This document shows positions 34,851 to 42,611 of a stretch of 64,000 bases of DNA, piece by piece. The notes beneath the pieces were generated by a model that worked only from the letters and a program-made list of their open reading frames with translations, did not search any database and was not told the DNA's origin. Source of the stretch: Streptomyces coeruleorubidus (lineage in GTDB: Bacteria; Actinomycetota; Actinomycetes; Streptomycetales; Streptomycetaceae); the NCBI RefSeq assembly GCF_028885415.1, contig NZ_CP118527.1, positions 2,976,001 through 3,040,000 of the forward strand. The letters are read 5' to 3'. Every line of letters starts with the position of its first letter. The first letter of the stretch is position 1. A program made the position numbers and the translations under genes.

Positions 34851-36056
34851 GTGCCCGAACCCGAAACCAGCAAGAACGAAGCCGCAGCGCACGACGTCCA
34901 CCCGCATGCCGCGACGCTGAAGCGGCTGGAGAAGTCGTCCGGATCGCTCGCCGCGCAGGCCATCGCGCGGATGGACGAGACGCTGCCCTGGTACCGGGCC
35001 ATGCCCCCGGAGAACCGTTCCTGGATCGGTCTGGTCGCGCAGGCGGGCATCGCCGCGTTCACCGAGTGGTTCCGGCGTCCGGACGCCCCGCAGGCCATCT
35101 CCACCGACGTGTTCGGAACCGCGCCCCGCGAGCTGACCCGGGCGATCACGCTGCGGCAGACCGTGGAGATGGTGCGCACCACCATCGAGGTCATGGAGTC
35201 CGCGATCGACGAGGTCGCGGCCCCGGGTGACGAGAGCGTGCTGCGCGAGGCCCTGCTCGTGTACGCCCGGGAGATCGCCTTCGCCACCGCCCAGGTGTAC
35301 GCGCAGGCCGCCGAGGCACGCGGCGCCTGGGACGCCCGGCTGGAGTCCCTGGTCGTGAACGCCGTGCTCAGCGGCGAGGCCGACGAGGGTGCCGTGTCGC
35401 GGGCCGCCGCCCTCGGGTGGAACTCGCCCGAGCACGTGTGTGTCGTGCTCGGGACGGCACCCGACGGGGACAGCGAGTTGACCGTCGAGGCCATACGGCG
35501 CGCCGCCCGGCACGCCAAGCTCCAGGTGCTCACCGGGGTGCTCGGCGAGCGGCTGGTCGTCATCGCGGGCGGCAGCGACAACCCGCTGGCCGTCGCCAAG
35601 TCGCTCATCGGCCCGTTCGCGGCCGGGCCGGTCGTGGCGGGCCCGGTGGTGCCGGATCTGCAGGCCGCGACCCGGTCCGCGCAGGCCGCCGCGGCGGGGC
35701 TGAAGGCGTGTTCCGCCTGGCAGGACGCACCGCGCCCTGTGCTGGCGGACGACCTGCTCCCGGAGCGGGCGATGGCCGGTGACCCCTCGGCCCGTGAGCA
35801 ACTGGTGGAGGAGATCTACAGACCGCTGGAGGAGGCCGGGGCCGCGCTCCTGGAGACCCTCAGCGTCTATCTCGAACAGGCGAGCAGCCTCGAAGGCGCC
35901 GCCCGGATGCTGTTCGTCCATCCCAACACCGTCCGCTACCGGCTTCGACGTGTGACTGACGTCACCGGCTGGTCACCCTCCGATGTACGCTCTGCGTTCA
36001 CACTGCGGATCGCGCTGATCCTGGGGCGTCTGGTCGATGGAGATCTCCAGCCCTAA
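34851..36056 (+). CDS. fasR: FasR, PucR-family activator of fatty acid synthesis
   Basis: A 401-residue regulator with a long N-terminal sensing domain, a GGDEF-like middle region (about 165-260) and the C-terminal PucR-type helix-turn-helix (SLEGAARMLFVHPNTVRYRL at about 345-364). Its position directly before fabD-fabH-acpP-fabF is diagnostic for FasR, shown in S. coelicolor to activate this operon. GTG start at 34851. A perfect 10-bp inverted repeat follows its stop codon by a single nucleotide and may be its own terminator or its target site at the fabD promoter. Confidence 0.92.
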   Translation: MPEPETSKNEAAAHDVHPHAATLKRLEKSSGSLAAQAIARMDETLPWYRAMPPENRSWIGLVAQAGIAAFTEWFRRPDAPQAISTDVFGTAPRELTRAITLRQTVEMVRTTIEVMESAIDEVAAPGDESVLREALLVYAREIAFATAQVYAQAAEARGAWDARLESLVVNAVLSGEADEGAVSRAAALGWNSPEHVCVVLGTAPDGDSELTVEAIRRAARHAKLQVLTGVLGERLVVIAGGSDNPLAVAKSLIGPFAAGPVVAGPVVPDLQAATRSAQAAAAGLKACSAWQDAPRPVLADDLLPERAMAGDPSAREQLVEEIYRPLEEAGAALLETLSVYLEQASSLEGAARMLFVHPNTVRYRLRRVTDVTGWSPSDVRSAFTLRIALILGRLVDGDLQP

Positions 36057-36081
36057 GGTTTTGTCGGGGCTCGACAAAACC
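36057..36081. promoter_or_regulatory. Inverted repeat at the fabD promoter
   Basis: GGTTTTGTCG (36057-36066) and CGACAAAACC (36072-36081) are perfect complements around GGGCT, starting right after the fasR stop and 65 nt before fabD. It is A+T-richer than its surroundings. It is a good candidate for the FasR binding site, or a terminator for fasR. Confidence 0.55.
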
Positions 36082-36145
36082 CCCTCGTGTTCTTCGTCCT
36101 TGTCCCCACGGGCGGCCGTGCCCGTCCCCAAGAGAGAGTGTGAGA

Positions 36146-37102
36146 GTGCTCGTACTCGTCGCTCCCGGCCAGGGCGCCCAGACGCCCGGCTTCCTGACTG
36201 CATGGCTCGACTTCCCCGGTGTCCGCGGTGCCCTAGAGGCCTGGTCGGACGCCGCGGGACTCGACCTGATCCGTTACGGCACCGAGGCCGACGCGGAGGA
36301 GATCCGCGACACCGCGGTGGCCCAGCCGCTGCTGGTCGCGGCCGGACTGGCGTCCGCGTCCATGCTCTTCGAGGACCCGGCCGACTTCCCGCGGAAGGTC
36401 GGCGCCATCGCCGGTCACAGCGTCGGCGAGTTCACCGCGGCCTCGCTCGCCGGGGTGCTCCCCCACGAGGAGGCGCTCCGCCTCGTCCGCACCCGCGGAC
36501 TCGCCATGGCCGAGGCCGCCGCCGTCACCGAGACCGGCATGGCCGCCCTCCTCGGCGGCGATCCCGAAGTGACGGTTCCGCACCTGGAGAGGCTCGGCCT
36601 GACCCCGGCGAACATCAACGGCGCGGGCCAGATCGTCGCGGCCGGCACCAAGGAGCAGCTCGCCGCGTTGGAGGCGGACAAGCCCGAGGGCGTGCGCAAG
36701 GTCGTCGCGCTGAAGGTGGCCGGCGCCTTCCACACCCACCACATGGCCCCCGCGGTCGACACGCTGGCGAAGGCCGCCAAGGCCCTGACGCCCGGCGACC
36801 CGACGGTCCCTTACGTCTCGAACAAGGACGGGCAGGCGGTCGCGGCCGGCACCGAGGTGCTGGACCGTCTGGTCGGCCAGGTCGCCAACCCCGTCCGCTG
36901 GGACCTGTGCATGGAGACCTTCAAGGAGCTCGGCGTCACGGCCCTGATCGAGGTGTGCCCCGGCGGTACCCTCACCGGTCTGGCCAAGCGGGCCCTGCCC
37001 GGTGTGAAGACGCTGGCCCTGAAGTCCCCCGCCGACCTCGACGCGGCTCGCGAGCTCATCGCCGAGACGCCAACACCCGCCGCTGACGCGGCGGGTGCCT
37101 GA
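36146..37102 (+). CDS. fabD: Malonyl-CoA:ACP transacylase
   Basis: A 318-residue acyltransferase that loads malonyl units onto ACP for fatty acid and, in Streptomyces, also polyketide synthesis. It has the APGQGAQ oxyanion motif at 6-12, the nucleophile elbow AGHSVGE near 94-100 (Ser) and a His in the FHTHHM region. I chose GTG 36146 (product starting MLVLVAPGQG) because AGAGAGAG is then 8 nt upstream; a GTG at 36140 is the alternative. It ends beyond the open frame of fabH but only overlaps non-coding bases before the fabH ATG, 16 nt away. Confidence 0.94.
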   Translation: MLVLVAPGQGAQTPGFLTAWLDFPGVRGALEAWSDAAGLDLIRYGTEADAEEIRDTAVAQPLLVAAGLASASMLFEDPADFPRKVGAIAGHSVGEFTAASLAGVLPHEEALRLVRTRGLAMAEAAAVTETGMAALLGGDPEVTVPHLERLGLTPANINGAGQIVAAGTKEQLAALEADKPEGVRKVVALKVAGAFHTHHMAPAVDTLAKAAKALTPGDPTVPYVSNKDGQAVAAGTEVLDRLVGQVANPVRWDLCMETFKELGVTALIEVCPGGTLTGLAKRALPGVKTLALKSPADLDAARELIAETPTPAADAAGA

Positions 37103-37118
37103 CAAGGAGCCGGAGAGC

Positions 37119-38120
37119 ATGGCGAAGATCAAGCCCAGCAAGGGCGCCCCGTACGCGCGCATCCTCGGCGTCGGCGGCTACCGCCCGACCCGGGTCGTGC
37201 CGAACGAGGTGATCCTGGAGACGATCGAGTCGTCCGACGAGTGGATCCGCTCGCGCTCCGGCATCGAGACGCGGCACTGGGCCTCGGACGAGGAGACCGT
37301 CGCCGCGATGTCGCTGGAGGCCTCCGGGAAGGCCATCGCGGACGCGGGCATCTCCGTCGAGCAGATCGGCGGCGTGATCGTCTCGACCGTCTCGCACTTC
37401 AAGCAGACCCCGGCCGTCGCCACCGAGATCGCCGACAAGCTGGGCACCGACAAGGCCGCCGCCTTCGACATCTCGGCGGGCTGCGCGGGCTTCGGCTACG
37501 GCCTCACGCTCGCCAAGGGCATGATCGTCGAGGGCTCGGCGGAGTACGTCCTGGTGATCGGTGTCGAGCGGCTGAGCGACCTGACCGACCTGGAGGACCG
37601 GGCCACGGCCTTCCTGTTCGGCGACGGTGCCGGCGCGGTCGTGGTCGGCCCGTCCCAGGAGCCCGAGATCGGTCCGACGGTGTGGGGCTCCGAGGGCGAC
37701 AAGTCGGACACCATCAAGCAGACCGTGCCGTGGACGGACTATCGCGACGGGACGGTCGAGAAGTTCCCCGCGATCACCCAGGAAGGCCAGGCGGTGTTCC
37801 GCTGGGCCGTGTTCGAGATGGCGAAGGTCGCCCAGCAGGCGCTGGACGCGGCCGGAATCACCGTGGACGACCTGGATGTCTTCATCCCGCACCAGGCCAA
37901 CGTGCGGATCATCGACTCGATGGTGAAGACGCTGAAACTGCCGGAGCACGTCACGGTCGCCCGTGACATCCGCACCACCGGCAACACCTCGGCCGCCTCG
38001 ATCCCGCTCGCGATGGAGCGGCTCCTGGCGACCGGCGAGGCGAAGAGCGGCGACACCGCGCTCGTCATCGGCTTCGGGGCGGGTCTCGTCTACGCCGCGA
38101 CTGTCGTTACCCTCCCCTAG
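37119..38120 (+). CDS. fabH: 3-oxoacyl-ACP synthase III
   Basis: A 333-residue condensing enzyme that starts fatty acid chains from acyl-CoA and malonyl-ACP. The catalytic Cys sits in ISAGCAGFGYG near residue 122, His in FIPHQANVRI near 256 and Asn in TTGNTSAASIP near 287. In Streptomyces this enzyme accepts branched starter units, which sets the iso/anteiso fatty acids. AAGGAGCCGGAG precedes the ATG. The next gene, acpP, follows 81 nt later after a hairpin. Confidence 0.95.
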   Translation: MAKIKPSKGAPYARILGVGGYRPTRVVPNEVILETIESSDEWIRSRSGIETRHWASDEETVAAMSLEASGKAIADAGISVEQIGGVIVSTVSHFKQTPAVATEIADKLGTDKAAAFDISAGCAGFGYGLTLAKGMIVEGSAEYVLVIGVERLSDLTDLEDRATAFLFGDGAGAVVVGPSQEPEIGPTVWGSEGDKSDTIKQTVPWTDYRDGTVEKFPAITQEGQAVFRWAVFEMAKVAQQALDAAGITVDDLDVFIPHQANVRIIDSMVKTLKLPEHVTVARDIRTTGNTSAASIPLAMERLLATGEAKSGDTALVIGFGAGLVYAATVVTLP

Positions 38121-38123
38121 GCA

Positions 38124-38156
38124 CTCCGTGCCGGATCATGCGGTCCGGTACGGGAG
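38124..38156 (+). other. Hairpin between fabH and acpP
   Basis: CTCCGTGCCGGA (38124-38135) and TCCGGTACGGGAG (38144-38156) can pair with one bulge. It might be a processing site or partial terminator that allows separate acpP levels. Confidence 0.35.
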
Positions 38157-38201
38157 CAACACCTGCCACACCCTCTGGAACATCTACGAAGGAGCGCCGA
38201 C

Positions 38202-38450
38202 ATGGCCGCCACTCAGGAAGAGATCGTCGCCGGTCTCGCCGAGATCGTGAACGAGATCGCCGGCATCCCGGTTGAGGACGTCCAGCTGGACAAGTCCTTC
38301 ACCGACGACCTGGACGTCGACTCGCTGTCCATGGTCGAGGTCGTCGTCGCCGCCGAAGAGCGCTTCGACGTCAAGATCCCGGACGAGGACGTCAAGAACC
38401 TCAAGACCGTCGGCGACGCGACCGACTACATCCTCAAGCACCAGGGCTGA
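38202..38450 (+). CDS. acpP: Acyl carrier protein
   Basis: An 82-residue acidic carrier protein. The 4'-phosphopantetheine site is DVDSLSM with Ser41, and four helices follow the usual ACP pattern. It carries the growing chain for FabD, FabH and FabF. GAAGGAG lies upstream of the ATG. It is flanked by gaps of about 85 nt, longer than elsewhere in the operon, in line with extra expression. Confidence 0.97.
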   Translation: MAATQEEIVAGLAEIVNEIAGIPVEDVQLDKSFTDDLDVDSLSMVEVVVAAEERFDVKIPDEDVKNLKTVGDATDYILKHQG

Positions 38451-38536
38451 TCGACCGATCAGGCCGCTGGGCTGACTGCCCCGCCACCCGGCGGTGGCGC
38501 CGCTTAATCCTCGTATCCGTTGGAGAAAGAATTCCC

Positions 38537-39808
38537 GTGAGCTCGACCAATCGCACCGTGGTCGTCACCGGTATCGGCGCAACCACACCGCTGGGTGGCG
38601 ACGTAGCCTCTACCTGGGAGGGCCTGGTCGCCGGACGTTCCGGCGTCAAGCCCCTGGAGCAGGACTGGGCCGCCGAGCAGGCGGTCCGGATCGCCGCCCC
38701 GGTAGCCGTGGAGCCGACCGAGGTCATCCCCCGGCCGCAGGCCCGCCGACTGGACCGCTCGGCGCAGTTCGCGCTGGTCGCGGCCAAGGAGGCATGGGCG
38801 GACGCCGGTTTCGAGGCGAAGGCCGGCGAGGACCCGGCCGTCGACCCGGACCGGCTCGGCGCCGTCATCGCCTCCGGCATCGGCGGCGTGACGACGCTCC
38901 TCGACCAGTACGACGTGCTCAAGGAGAAGGGCGTCCGCCGCGTCTCCCCGCACACCGTGCCCATGCTGATGCCCAACAGCCCGTCGGCCAACGTGGGGTT
39001 GGCCGTGGGTGCCCGGGCGGGCGTGCACACGCCGGTCTCCGCCTGCGCCTCGGGCGCCGAGGCCATCGGCTACGCCATCGAGATGATCCGCACCGGCCGC
39101 GCCGACATCGTCGTCGCCGGTGGTACGGAGGCGGCGATCCACCCGCTGCCCATCGCCGCGTTCGGCAACATGATGGCGATGTCCAAGAACAACGACGACC
39201 CGCAGGGTGCGTCGCGTCCCTACGACGTGGCCCGCGACGGCTTCGTCCTCGGCGAGGGCGCCGGTGTCGTCGTCCTGGAGTCCGCCGAGCACGCCGCCAA
39301 GCGCGGTGCCCGGGTGTACGCCGAGGCCGTCGGGCAGGGCATCTCCGCCGACAGCCACGACATCGTGCAGCCGGAGCCGGAGGGGCGGGGCATCTCGCAC
39401 GCCCTGCAGAACCTGCTGGAGCGCACCGACCTGGATCCGGCGGAGATCGTGCACGTCAACGCGCACGCGACGTCAACACCGGCCGGTGACATCGCCGAGC
39501 TGAAGGCGCTGCGGAAGGTGTTCGGTGACGACACCGACCACATCGCGGTGTCCGCGACCAAGTCGATGACCGGGCATCTGCTGGGTGGAGCCGGTGGTGT
39601 CGAGACGGTCGCGACCGTGCTCGCGCTGTACCACCGGGTGGCTCCGCCGACGATCAACGTGGAGAACCTCGACCCCGAGGCCGAGGCGAACGCCGACGTC
39701 GTCCGGGGCGAGGCTCGGAAGCTGCCGGTCGAAGGCCGTATCGCGGCGCTGAACGACTCGTTCGGGTTCGGCGGGCACAACGTGGTGCTGGCGTTCCGGA
39801 CGGTCTGA
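38537..39808 (+). CDS. fabF: 3-oxoacyl-ACP synthase II
   Basis: A 423-residue elongation ketosynthase. Catalytic triad: Cys in VSACASGAEA near residue 173, His in VNAHATSTPAGD near 309 and His in KSMTGHLLG near 345, with GFGGHN at the end. It condenses malonyl-ACP with acyl-ACP. GTG start with GGAGAAAG about 9 nt upstream. A strong terminator (39835-39870) closes the operon. Confidence 0.96.
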   Translation: MSSTNRTVVVTGIGATTPLGGDVASTWEGLVAGRSGVKPLEQDWAAEQAVRIAAPVAVEPTEVIPRPQARRLDRSAQFALVAAKEAWADAGFEAKAGEDPAVDPDRLGAVIASGIGGVTTLLDQYDVLKEKGVRRVSPHTVPMLMPNSPSANVGLAVGARAGVHTPVSACASGAEAIGYAIEMIRTGRADIVVAGGTEAAIHPLPIAAFGNMMAMSKNNDDPQGASRPYDVARDGFVLGEGAGVVVLESAEHAAKRGARVYAEAVGQGISADSHDIVQPEPEGRGISHALQNLLERTDLDPAEIVHVNAHATSTPAGDIAELKALRKVFGDDTDHIAVSATKSMTGHLLGGAGGVETVATVLALYHRVAPPTINVENLDPEAEANADVVRGEARKLPVEGRIAALNDSFGFGGHNVVLAFRTV

Positions 39809-39834
39809 GAAGGCCTGCTGCCCACCCATACGAC

Positions 39835-39870
39835 GTGAAGGGCCCTCACCGCTCGGTGAGGGCCCTTCAC
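39835..39870. terminator. Bidirectional terminator of the fab operon
   Basis: GTGAAGGGCCCTCACC (39835-39850) pairs over 16 bp with GGTGAGGGCCCTTCAC (39855-39870), loop GCTC. It sits between the convergent fabF and DUF3145 genes. Confidence 0.85.
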
Positions 39871-39886
39871 GCGTGCTGAAAAGTCA

Positions 39887-40381
39887 TCAGACCACCTGGT
39901 GGAGCCAGCGGACCGGGGCGCCTTCGCCTGCGTAGCGGAAGGGTTCCAGCTCGTCGTCCCATGGCTTGCCCAGGAGCTTGTTGAGCTCGGCCTCCAGGTC
40001 CGTTTCGCCGCGCTGGCTGCGTTGCAGGGCGGCGCGCAGGCGGTCCTCGGGGATGAGGATGTCGCCGTGGATGCCGGTGACGGCGTGGAAGATGCCCAGG
40101 TCGGGAGTGCAGCTGTAGCGTTCGCCCTCGGCGGTGGGACAGGGTTCCGCGGTGACCTCGAAGCGCAGGAGGTGCCAGCCGCGCAGCGCCGACGCCAGCT
40201 TCGACGCCGTGCCCACCTGGCCCTGCCAGGAGAACTCCGAGCGCCAGGTGCCCGGGGAGGCGGGCTGACGGATCCAGTCCAGGCTGACGCGCGTACCGAG
40301 CACTCCGGCGACGGCCCACTCGACGTGCGGGCACAGCGCACGCGGCGCCGAGTGCACGTACAGAACTCCACGTGTCGTCAC
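39887..40381 (-). CDS. DUF3145 family protein
   Basis: A 164-residue actinobacterial protein: MTTRGVLYVHSAPRALCPHV at the start, LDWIRQPASPGTWRSE, RFEVTAEP and PWDDELEPFRYAGEG near the end match the conserved DUF3145 family, nearly always found beside fabF in Streptomyces. It has two Cys and one C-P-T motif but no known activity. The start is the GTG or ATG at 40381, the first residue of the conserved family start. Confidence 0.9.
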   Translation of the reverse strand: MTTRGVLYVHSAPRALCPHVEWAVAGVLGTRVSLDWIRQPASPGTWRSEFSWQGQVGTASKLASALRGWHLLRFEVTAEPCPTAEGERYSCTPDLGIFHAVTGIHGDILIPEDRLRAALQRSQRGETDLEAELNKLLGKPWDDELEPFRYAGEGAPVRWLHQVV

Positions 40382-40640
40382 CGGAACCTCCGGGCAGAGC
40401 GGGACATCTTGGAAACGGGCGGAACGGCTGTGACCGGGCGGGTCACGTTGATGGCGAGGCTACCGTGCGGTGACGCAAGGAGTGTGACGTACGGTCGCTC
40501 CCGGTGCCGGGAAACGCCCGCCATTCACCCAGGGGGACGCTTGTACGGGTGTGAGCCGTTGCACCTGATCGGTCGGGAACCCTCGTGCGTTGTTATTGGT
40601 TGGGGAGACAGGCACGGCGCGGCGAGGGGAAGGACCAGGG

Positions 40641-41528
40641 ATGCGGAAGCGAAGCCACCGCTCACGCGTCGTTCTTGCCGTGGCCGTGGCGGCTGCCCTG
40701 GGTGTCGCCGGGTGTGACGCGGTCGGGGGCGACTCCCCCGCCCCGTCCGGCACCGCCAAGCCGTCCCCCAAGCCCACGCCCCTGTGGGACCGCAGCCCGA
40801 GTTCCGTCGCGGCCGTGGGCGACTCCATCACGCGGGGTTTCGACGCCTGTGACGTGCTGCAGGACTGCCCCGAGGCGTCCTGGGCGACCGGTGCGAGCCC
40901 CGAGGTGGACTCCCTCGCCGTCCGGCTGCTGGGGCGGGCCGGGGCCGCGGAGCGGAGCTGGAACTACGCCGTGACCGGGGCGCGGATGGCGGACCTGCCC
41001 GGGCAGATCGCCCAGGCGGTACGGCAAAAGCCCCAGCTGGTGACGGTGATGGTGGGGGCGAACGACGCCTGCCGGACCACCACCTCGGCGATGACCCCGG
41101 TCACCGAGTTCCGTGCCGACTTCGAGGACTCCCTGCGCAGCCTGCGCAAGGCGCTGCCCAAGGCCCAGGTGTTCGTGGCGAGCGTGCCGAACCTGAAGCG
41201 GCTGTGGTCCGAGGGCCGCACCAGCCCGATGGGCAAGCAGGTCTGGCAGCTGGGCATCTGCCCGTCGATGCTGGGTGACGCGGACGCCCTGGACTCGGCG
41301 GCGAACCTGCGGCGGAACACGGTGCAGAAGCGGGTGGAGGACTACAACAAGGTCCTGAAGGAGGTCTGCGCCGAGGACGAGCGGTGCCGCTACGACGGGG
41401 GCGCGGTGTACGACTACCGCTTCGGCACCGCCCAGTTGAGCCGCTGGGACTACTTCCACCCGAGCGTGAACGGACAGGCCCGGTTGGCGGAGATCGCGTA
41501 CCGGACCGTCACGGCGGAACGCCCCTGA
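40641..41528 (+). CDS. Secreted SGNH/GDSL lipoprotein hydrolase
   Basis: A 295-residue extracellular esterase or lipase-type hydrolase. Lipoprotein signal at 1-25 (RKRSHRSR, hydrophobic stretch, GVAGC). SGNH blocks: VGDSITRGF (Ser, block I) near 60, block II Gly in ARMAD, VGANDAC (Asn, block III) near 138, and DYFHPSVNGQ (Asp and His, block V) near 275. Cys pairs (DVLQDC, ICPS, CAEDERC) suggest disulfides, as in Streptomyces SGNH lipases. ATG at 40641 with AAGGACCAGGG upstream. Substrate unknown. Confidence 0.88.
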   Translation: MRKRSHRSRVVLAVAVAAALGVAGCDAVGGDSPAPSGTAKPSPKPTPLWDRSPSSVAAVGDSITRGFDACDVLQDCPEASWATGASPEVDSLAVRLLGRAGAAERSWNYAVTGARMADLPGQIAQAVRQKPQLVTVMVGANDACRTTTSAMTPVTEFRADFEDSLRSLRKALPKAQVFVASVPNLKRLWSEGRTSPMGKQVWQLGICPSMLGDADALDSAANLRRNTVQKRVEDYNKVLKEVCAEDERCRYDGGAVYDYRFGTAQLSRWDYFHPSVNGQARLAEIAYRTVTAERP

Positions 41529-41555
41529 CCCAGGGCCTGACTTAGAGTTCCGCAC

Positions 41556-42527
41556 ATGAACGAACTCTTCGGCACACTTTCCGACGGCACTGCGGTGCAC
41601 CGCTGGACCCTGGAACGGGCGGGCGTGCGGGTGCGGATCCTGTCGTACGGCGGAATCGTGCAGTCCGTCGAGGTGCCGGACCGGGACACGCGGGCCGGGA
41701 ACGTGGTGCTGGGGTTCGGCGACCTCGACGGCTATCTCACTCACCCGGATCCGTACCTCGGCGCCCTGGTCGGGCGGTACGCCAACCGGATCGCCGGTGC
41801 CCGGTTCCCGCTGGACGGACTGACGTACGCACTCGAACCGAACAACGGGCCGAACGCGCTGCACGGTGGAGTGCGCGGGTTCGACAAGCGGGTGTGGGAG
41901 GGGACGCCCGTCGAGCACGGTGTGCGGCTCGAGCGGATCAGTCCGCACGGGGAGGAGGGCTTCCCGGGGCGGCTGGAGGTCTCGGCGACGTACACGCTGC
42001 TGGAGAGCGGGGCGCTGCGGATCGTGTACGAGGCCGTGACGGACGCGCCGACCGTGGTGAATCTGACGAACCACAGCTACTTCAACCTGGCCGGTGCCGG
42101 CGACGCCGGCGGCCACGAGCTGCGGCTGGCCGCCTCCCGGTACACGCCGGTGGACGCGGACCTGATCCCGACCGGCGGCCTGGACGACGTGACCGGCACG
42201 CGCTTCGACTTCCGTGAGGCCCGCAAGGTCGGCGCCGGCTACGACCACAACTTCGTGCTCGACAAGGGTCTGACGGACGTTCCGGCCGAGGTCGCGGAGC
42301 TGTACGACCCGGCGTCCGGGCGGGTGCTGACGGTGGCGACCACCGAGCCCGGACTCCAGCTGTACACCGCCGACCATCTGGGCGAGCCCTTCGCGCCCGG
42401 CGACGGCATCGCGCTGGAGACCCAGCACTTCCCCGACTCCCCGAACCGGCCGGAGTTCCCGAGCACGGTGCTGCGGCCGGGCGAGGTGTACCGCTCGGAG
42501 ACGGTGTACGGGTTCGGCACGCGCTGA
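41556..42527 (+). CDS. galM: Aldose 1-epimerase
   Basis: A 323-residue mutarotase that interconverts alpha and beta anomers of hexoses. Signs: GRYANRIAGARF near 68, ALHGGVRGFDKRVWE (first catalytic His) near 96, TNHSYFNLAG (second His) near 170, and the Glu in IALETQHFPDSPN near 290. It lies 27 nt after the lipoprotein gene, with TAGAGT about 8 nt before the ATG, so it may have its own leaderless promoter. It faces the GH3 glucosidase, which releases glucose, a sensible pairing. Confidence 0.94.
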   Translation: MNELFGTLSDGTAVHRWTLERAGVRVRILSYGGIVQSVEVPDRDTRAGNVVLGFGDLDGYLTHPDPYLGALVGRYANRIAGARFPLDGLTYALEPNNGPNALHGGVRGFDKRVWEGTPVEHGVRLERISPHGEEGFPGRLEVSATYTLLESGALRIVYEAVTDAPTVVNLTNHSYFNLAGAGDAGGHELRLAASRYTPVDADLIPTGGLDDVTGTRFDFREARKVGAGYDHNFVLDKGLTDVPAEVAELYDPASGRVLTVATTEPGLQLYTADHLGEPFAPGDGIALETQHFPDSPNRPEFPSTVLRPGEVYRSETVYGFGTR

Positions 42528-42551
42528 GCGCCCGCGGGTGGGCGGACCACG

Positions 42552-42587
42552 AGCCCCGGTCCAGGGGTCAGGTCCCGGACCGGGGCT
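42552..42587. terminator. Terminator between galM and GH3 gene
   Basis: AGCCCCGGTCC (42552-42562) pairs with GGACCGGGGCT (42577-42587), 14-nt loop, between convergent genes. Confidence 0.7.
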
Positions 42588-42611
42588 GCTCGGTGGGGAA
42601 CTCGTCCCGGA

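Noticed and set aside
34790..35608. N-terminal extension of the pirin gene
   Set aside because: It would run antisense through the N-terminal half of fasR and adds Ser/Arg-rich sequence foreign to pirins.
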